Shown here in pieces: positions 24,724 through 26,279 of a stretch of 26,279 nucleotides of DNA. The notes beneath the pieces are model-generated. The model saw only the letters and a program-made list of their open reading frames with translations, was not told where the DNA came from and made no database searches. Position 1 is the first letter of the stretch; each line of letters opens with the position of its first letter. This DNA is from Bacteroidales bacterium (lineage in GTDB: Bacteria > Bacteroidota > Bacteroidia > Bacteroidales > P3). The stretch spans positions 1 to 26,279 of the forward strand of contig CAAGNU010000352.1 in NCBI GenBank assembly GCA_900771365.1. The letters are read 5' to 3'. The translations under genes and the position numbers were made by a program.

Positions 24724-24793
24724 GGCGATGCACGGGAGGGCCTTTTCCGAGGCTCGTCCCTCGCCTCTCCCTTTGGCCCTCCCGCCCATCGCC
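24724..24793. repeat. Large GC-rich hairpin
   Basis: Positions 24724-24742 and 24775-24793 are reverse complements over 19 bases with two mismatches (core CGGGAGGGCC / GGCCCTCCCG). A smaller GAGGC/GCCTC stem lies within the 32-base loop. No T-run follows on either strand. Confidence 0.75.
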
Positions 24794-24881
24794 TCACCCC
24801 CCTCAGCTTAGAACTTGCTATACGATAGAGCGGGATGCCCTAAAAGTCATGAGCAAGAGGTGGGTTCTCCGCTTCGCTATC

Positions 24882-24900
24882 GAAGGTTCACTGAACCTTC
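24882..24900 (-). terminator. Hairpin directly after the SUMF gene
   Basis: GAAGGTTCA and TGAACCTTC form a perfect 9-bp inverted repeat around a single base, beginning 1 base after the SUMF stop codon on the minus strand. No T-run follows, so a role as terminator or 3'-end stabiliser is only probable. Confidence 0.45.
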
Positions 24901-24901
24901 T

Positions 24902-25834
24902 TCACTCGGAGAGGACGAGACGAAACCCATCGTAGCTGTTGCTGTTGTCTGGAGTGCAGCTGCCACGATTCGACGAGCGACAGCACCTCGCGAAGTTGAG
25001 CCAACTACCACCACGGAGCACACGGTAAGACCCACTCGACGGACCTGTGGGGTTGGTCTGCGAGCCGCTGCTGTAATAGTCCTTGCCGTACCAGTCCTGG
25101 CACCACTCCCACACGTTGCCGCTCATATCGTACAGGCCCAGCTCGTTGGCCCGCAGCTGTCCCACGGGATGGGTCTCGCCGCCAGCGTTGCCGTAATACC
25201 ACGCCACGTTGCCGACATTGCTGCCCCCAGCGTACTGATAGCCGCGGCTGCTGCCGCCCCCACGGGCGGCATACTCCCACTCCGCCTCCGTGGGCAGGCG
25301 GAAGCGCTTGCCCGTGATGCGGTTCAGCTTCTCGATGAAGTCCTGGCAGTCGTCCCAGCTCACATTCTCCACAGGCCGGTCGTCGCCTTTGAACTCGGAT
25401 GGGTTGCTGCCCATCACGGCCTTCCACAAGGCCTGCGTCACCTCGGTCTCGCCGATGCTGTAGCTGCTGAGCATCACCTGATGCGCGGGCTTCTCATCCG
25501 AGGCGGCATCGCTGCCCTGTTCCGAAGTGGCACCCATGGTGAAGCTGCCTGCACGCACCCGCACAAAGCTGTACGTCACGCTTCCCACCCGCAGCACGCC
25601 ATCAGCGTACGATGCTTTAGTACTGCGCTGTTCTTTCGATGAAGCCGTCGAAGAAACTTTCTGAACTGGCTTCTGCGTCGGTTTAGAGGGGTTGGATGGT
25701 TTCGACTGGGGCTGCCTCGTGATAGGTCCTTGGTAAGGGGTCTTCGAGGCAGGCTTCTGAGCGGAGGGCTTGTTCTGCGCCACGGCACCCAGCACCAGCA
25801 GCTGCATAAGCAGCACGACTAAAATCTTCTTCAT
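24902..25834 (-). CDS. Secreted SUMF (formylglycine-generating-enzyme-like) protein
   Basis: The 310-residue protein starts at ATG 25834; the codon three positions upstream is TTG. It has a signal peptide (MKKILVVLLMQLLVLGAVAQ), then a Pro/Lys/Ser-rich linker to about residue 75, then a SUMF/FGE-sulfatase domain to the end. Domain signatures are FTMGATSEQGSDA, GETEVTQALWKAVMG, PVENVSWDDCQDF, RLPTEAEWEYAARGG, YDMSGNVWEWCQDWYG and RGGSW. In FGE enzymes two cysteines follow GGSxL; here the first position is N280 and only the second region has cysteines (C284, C285), so true formylglycine formation is doubtful. It is more likely a non-enzymatic or differently acting periplasmic/secreted member, common in Bacteroidales. 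No sulfatase is nearby. Confidence 0.9.
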   Translation of the reverse strand: MKKILVVLLMQLLVLGAVAQNKPSAQKPASKTPYQGPITRQPQSKPSNPSKPTQKPVQKVSSTASSKEQRSTKASYADGVLRVGSVTYSFVRVRAGSFTMGATSEQGSDAASDEKPAHQVMLSSYSIGETEVTQALWKAVMGSNPSEFKGDDRPVENVSWDDCQDFIEKLNRITGKRFRLPTEAEWEYAARGGGSSRGYQYAGGSNVGNVAWYYGNAGGETHPVGQLRANELGLYDMSGNVWEWCQDWYGKDYYSSGSQTNPTGPSSGSYRVLRGGSWLNFARCCRSSNRGSCTPDNSNSYDGFRLVLSE

Positions 25835-25941
25835 ATTATCCAATTTTTTATTATTTTCTGACAGCCTATAACAATCAAAACATGCTGTAATTAGGTAAGA
25901 TATATAATTGAAAGCTGTATTTTGAATATTATTATCGGATG

Positions 25942-25949
25942 CAAAGATA
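25942..25949 (-). promoter_or_regulatory. Bacteroidota -7 promoter box for the SUMF gene
   Basis: TATCTTTG on the minus strand matches TAnnTTTG. It lies about 108 bases before the ATG at 25834, giving a leader of roughly 100 bases. The -33 region is only T-rich. Confidence 0.6.
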
Positions 25950-26279
25950 TGAAAATTTTTCCGAATGGGGAAAAAGTCTTCGATAATTCACGGCTCATTC
26001 ACGATAATGCACGTCGAAATAGGTATATATGGCACAGCGCTAAAGGCAACTTCTATAAATTCAAAAAAATCAATGATAATAAGTTTTTTTTACATGAATT
26101 TCCATGAATTATTCACGAATTTTTTCATGCGAAGAATGCCTGTGGCATCCTGAGTAAGTCCGCATATTCATAATAATTTAAATGATTATCCGCAATTGCA
26201 ACAAAAAGTACAATCTGTGCCGGAATGACGCGGCAGCCTCCCCTTTCGGAAAGGGGTGCCACGAAGTGGCGGGGTATGT
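25950..26279. other. Gene-free window end with ATTCACG motifs and truncated palindromic repeat
   Basis: No convincing gene is visible. ATTCACG occurs several times (25984-26120), as it does near positions 31-48 at the other end of the window. At 26240-26256 CCCCTTTC pairs with GAAAGGGG, and immediately after it GCCAC pairs with GTGGC (26258-26270). This double hairpin resembles common intergenic palindromic repeats and is cut by the window edge. Confidence 0.55.

Larger units (their letters stand above)
24262..24901. other. Gene-free 640-bp region rich in TCGA motifs and palindromes
   Basis: No convincing gene is present. Eleven TCGA tetramers fall between 24320 and 24608, many within TTCGACTC followed by ATTCTA. 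A perfect 22-bp palindrome with three evenly spaced GTTAAC sites occupies 24509-24530. Smaller hairpins lie at 24623-24639 (TGCCAG/CTGGCA) and around 24680-24700 (GTTTAG/CTAAAC). A larger hairpin occupies 24724-24793, and another (24882-24900) abuts the SUMF stop codon. Confidence 0.7.

Noticed and set aside
14154..24900. Integrase, transposase, tRNA or attachment sites marking the island as a mobile element
   Set aside because: None was seen at either boundary; transfer is suggested only by gene content and composition.

Overview
The window looks like a chromosomal segment of a Bacteroidales bacterium, most likely of the Prevotella/Segatella group. Three things point there. Several gene starts have the Bacteroidota housekeeping promoter box TAnnTTTG and lack strong Shine-Dalgarno sequences. 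The gene families are typical of that group (a Bacteroidales-type lipoprotein, a secreted SUMF protein, a four-helix bundle protein, a long SppA). The intergenic spaces carry short AT-rich iterated repeats familiar from Prevotella-like genomes.

Positions 1-13.5 kb are mostly housekeeping. A radical SAM protein (minus strand) is followed by a plus-strand run: sppA, topB, truA, prmA. Two hairpins separate prmA from a convergent acetyl-CoA hydrolase/transferase family gene. Divergent from that gene is a SulP anion transporter, followed on the plus strand by a four-helix bundle gene, a YebC/PmpR regulator and a DUF1294 membrane protein. These last genes are separated by iterated TTAACTC/GAGTTAA repeats in opposite orientations. 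A minus-strand lipoprotein and a small HAD-like protein close this half.

Positions 14.1-23.9 kb, all on the minus strand, form a defence island. In transcription order it contains a 1108-residue SNF2-type helicase, a DUF4391 protein, a type III DNA methyltransferase (Mod), an antitoxin/PIN-toxin pair with its own near-consensus promoter, and a type III restriction subunit (Res). The expected working model is that Mod and Res form a type III restriction-modification enzyme. The helicase and DUF4391 protein, which sit 8 bp apart and 33 bp ahead of mod, are probable accessory factors. The toxin-antitoxin pair lying between mod and res may stabilise the locus. This augmented type III system is the main candidate for something not well described. 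The central part of mod is much more AT-rich than its ends and contains a perfect 32-bp palindrome, which suggests exchange of the target-recognition domain.

Immediately upstream of the helicase, positions 24.0-24.25 kb on the minus strand carry a strong candidate structured RNA: a promoter box, a long rod-shaped fold resembling 6S RNA, and an intrinsic terminator. Positions 24.27-24.9 kb are gene-free but rich in palindromes and TCGA motifs. The window ends with a secreted SUMF (formylglycine-generating-enzyme-like) protein on the minus strand and a gene-free tail with a truncated palindromic repeat.
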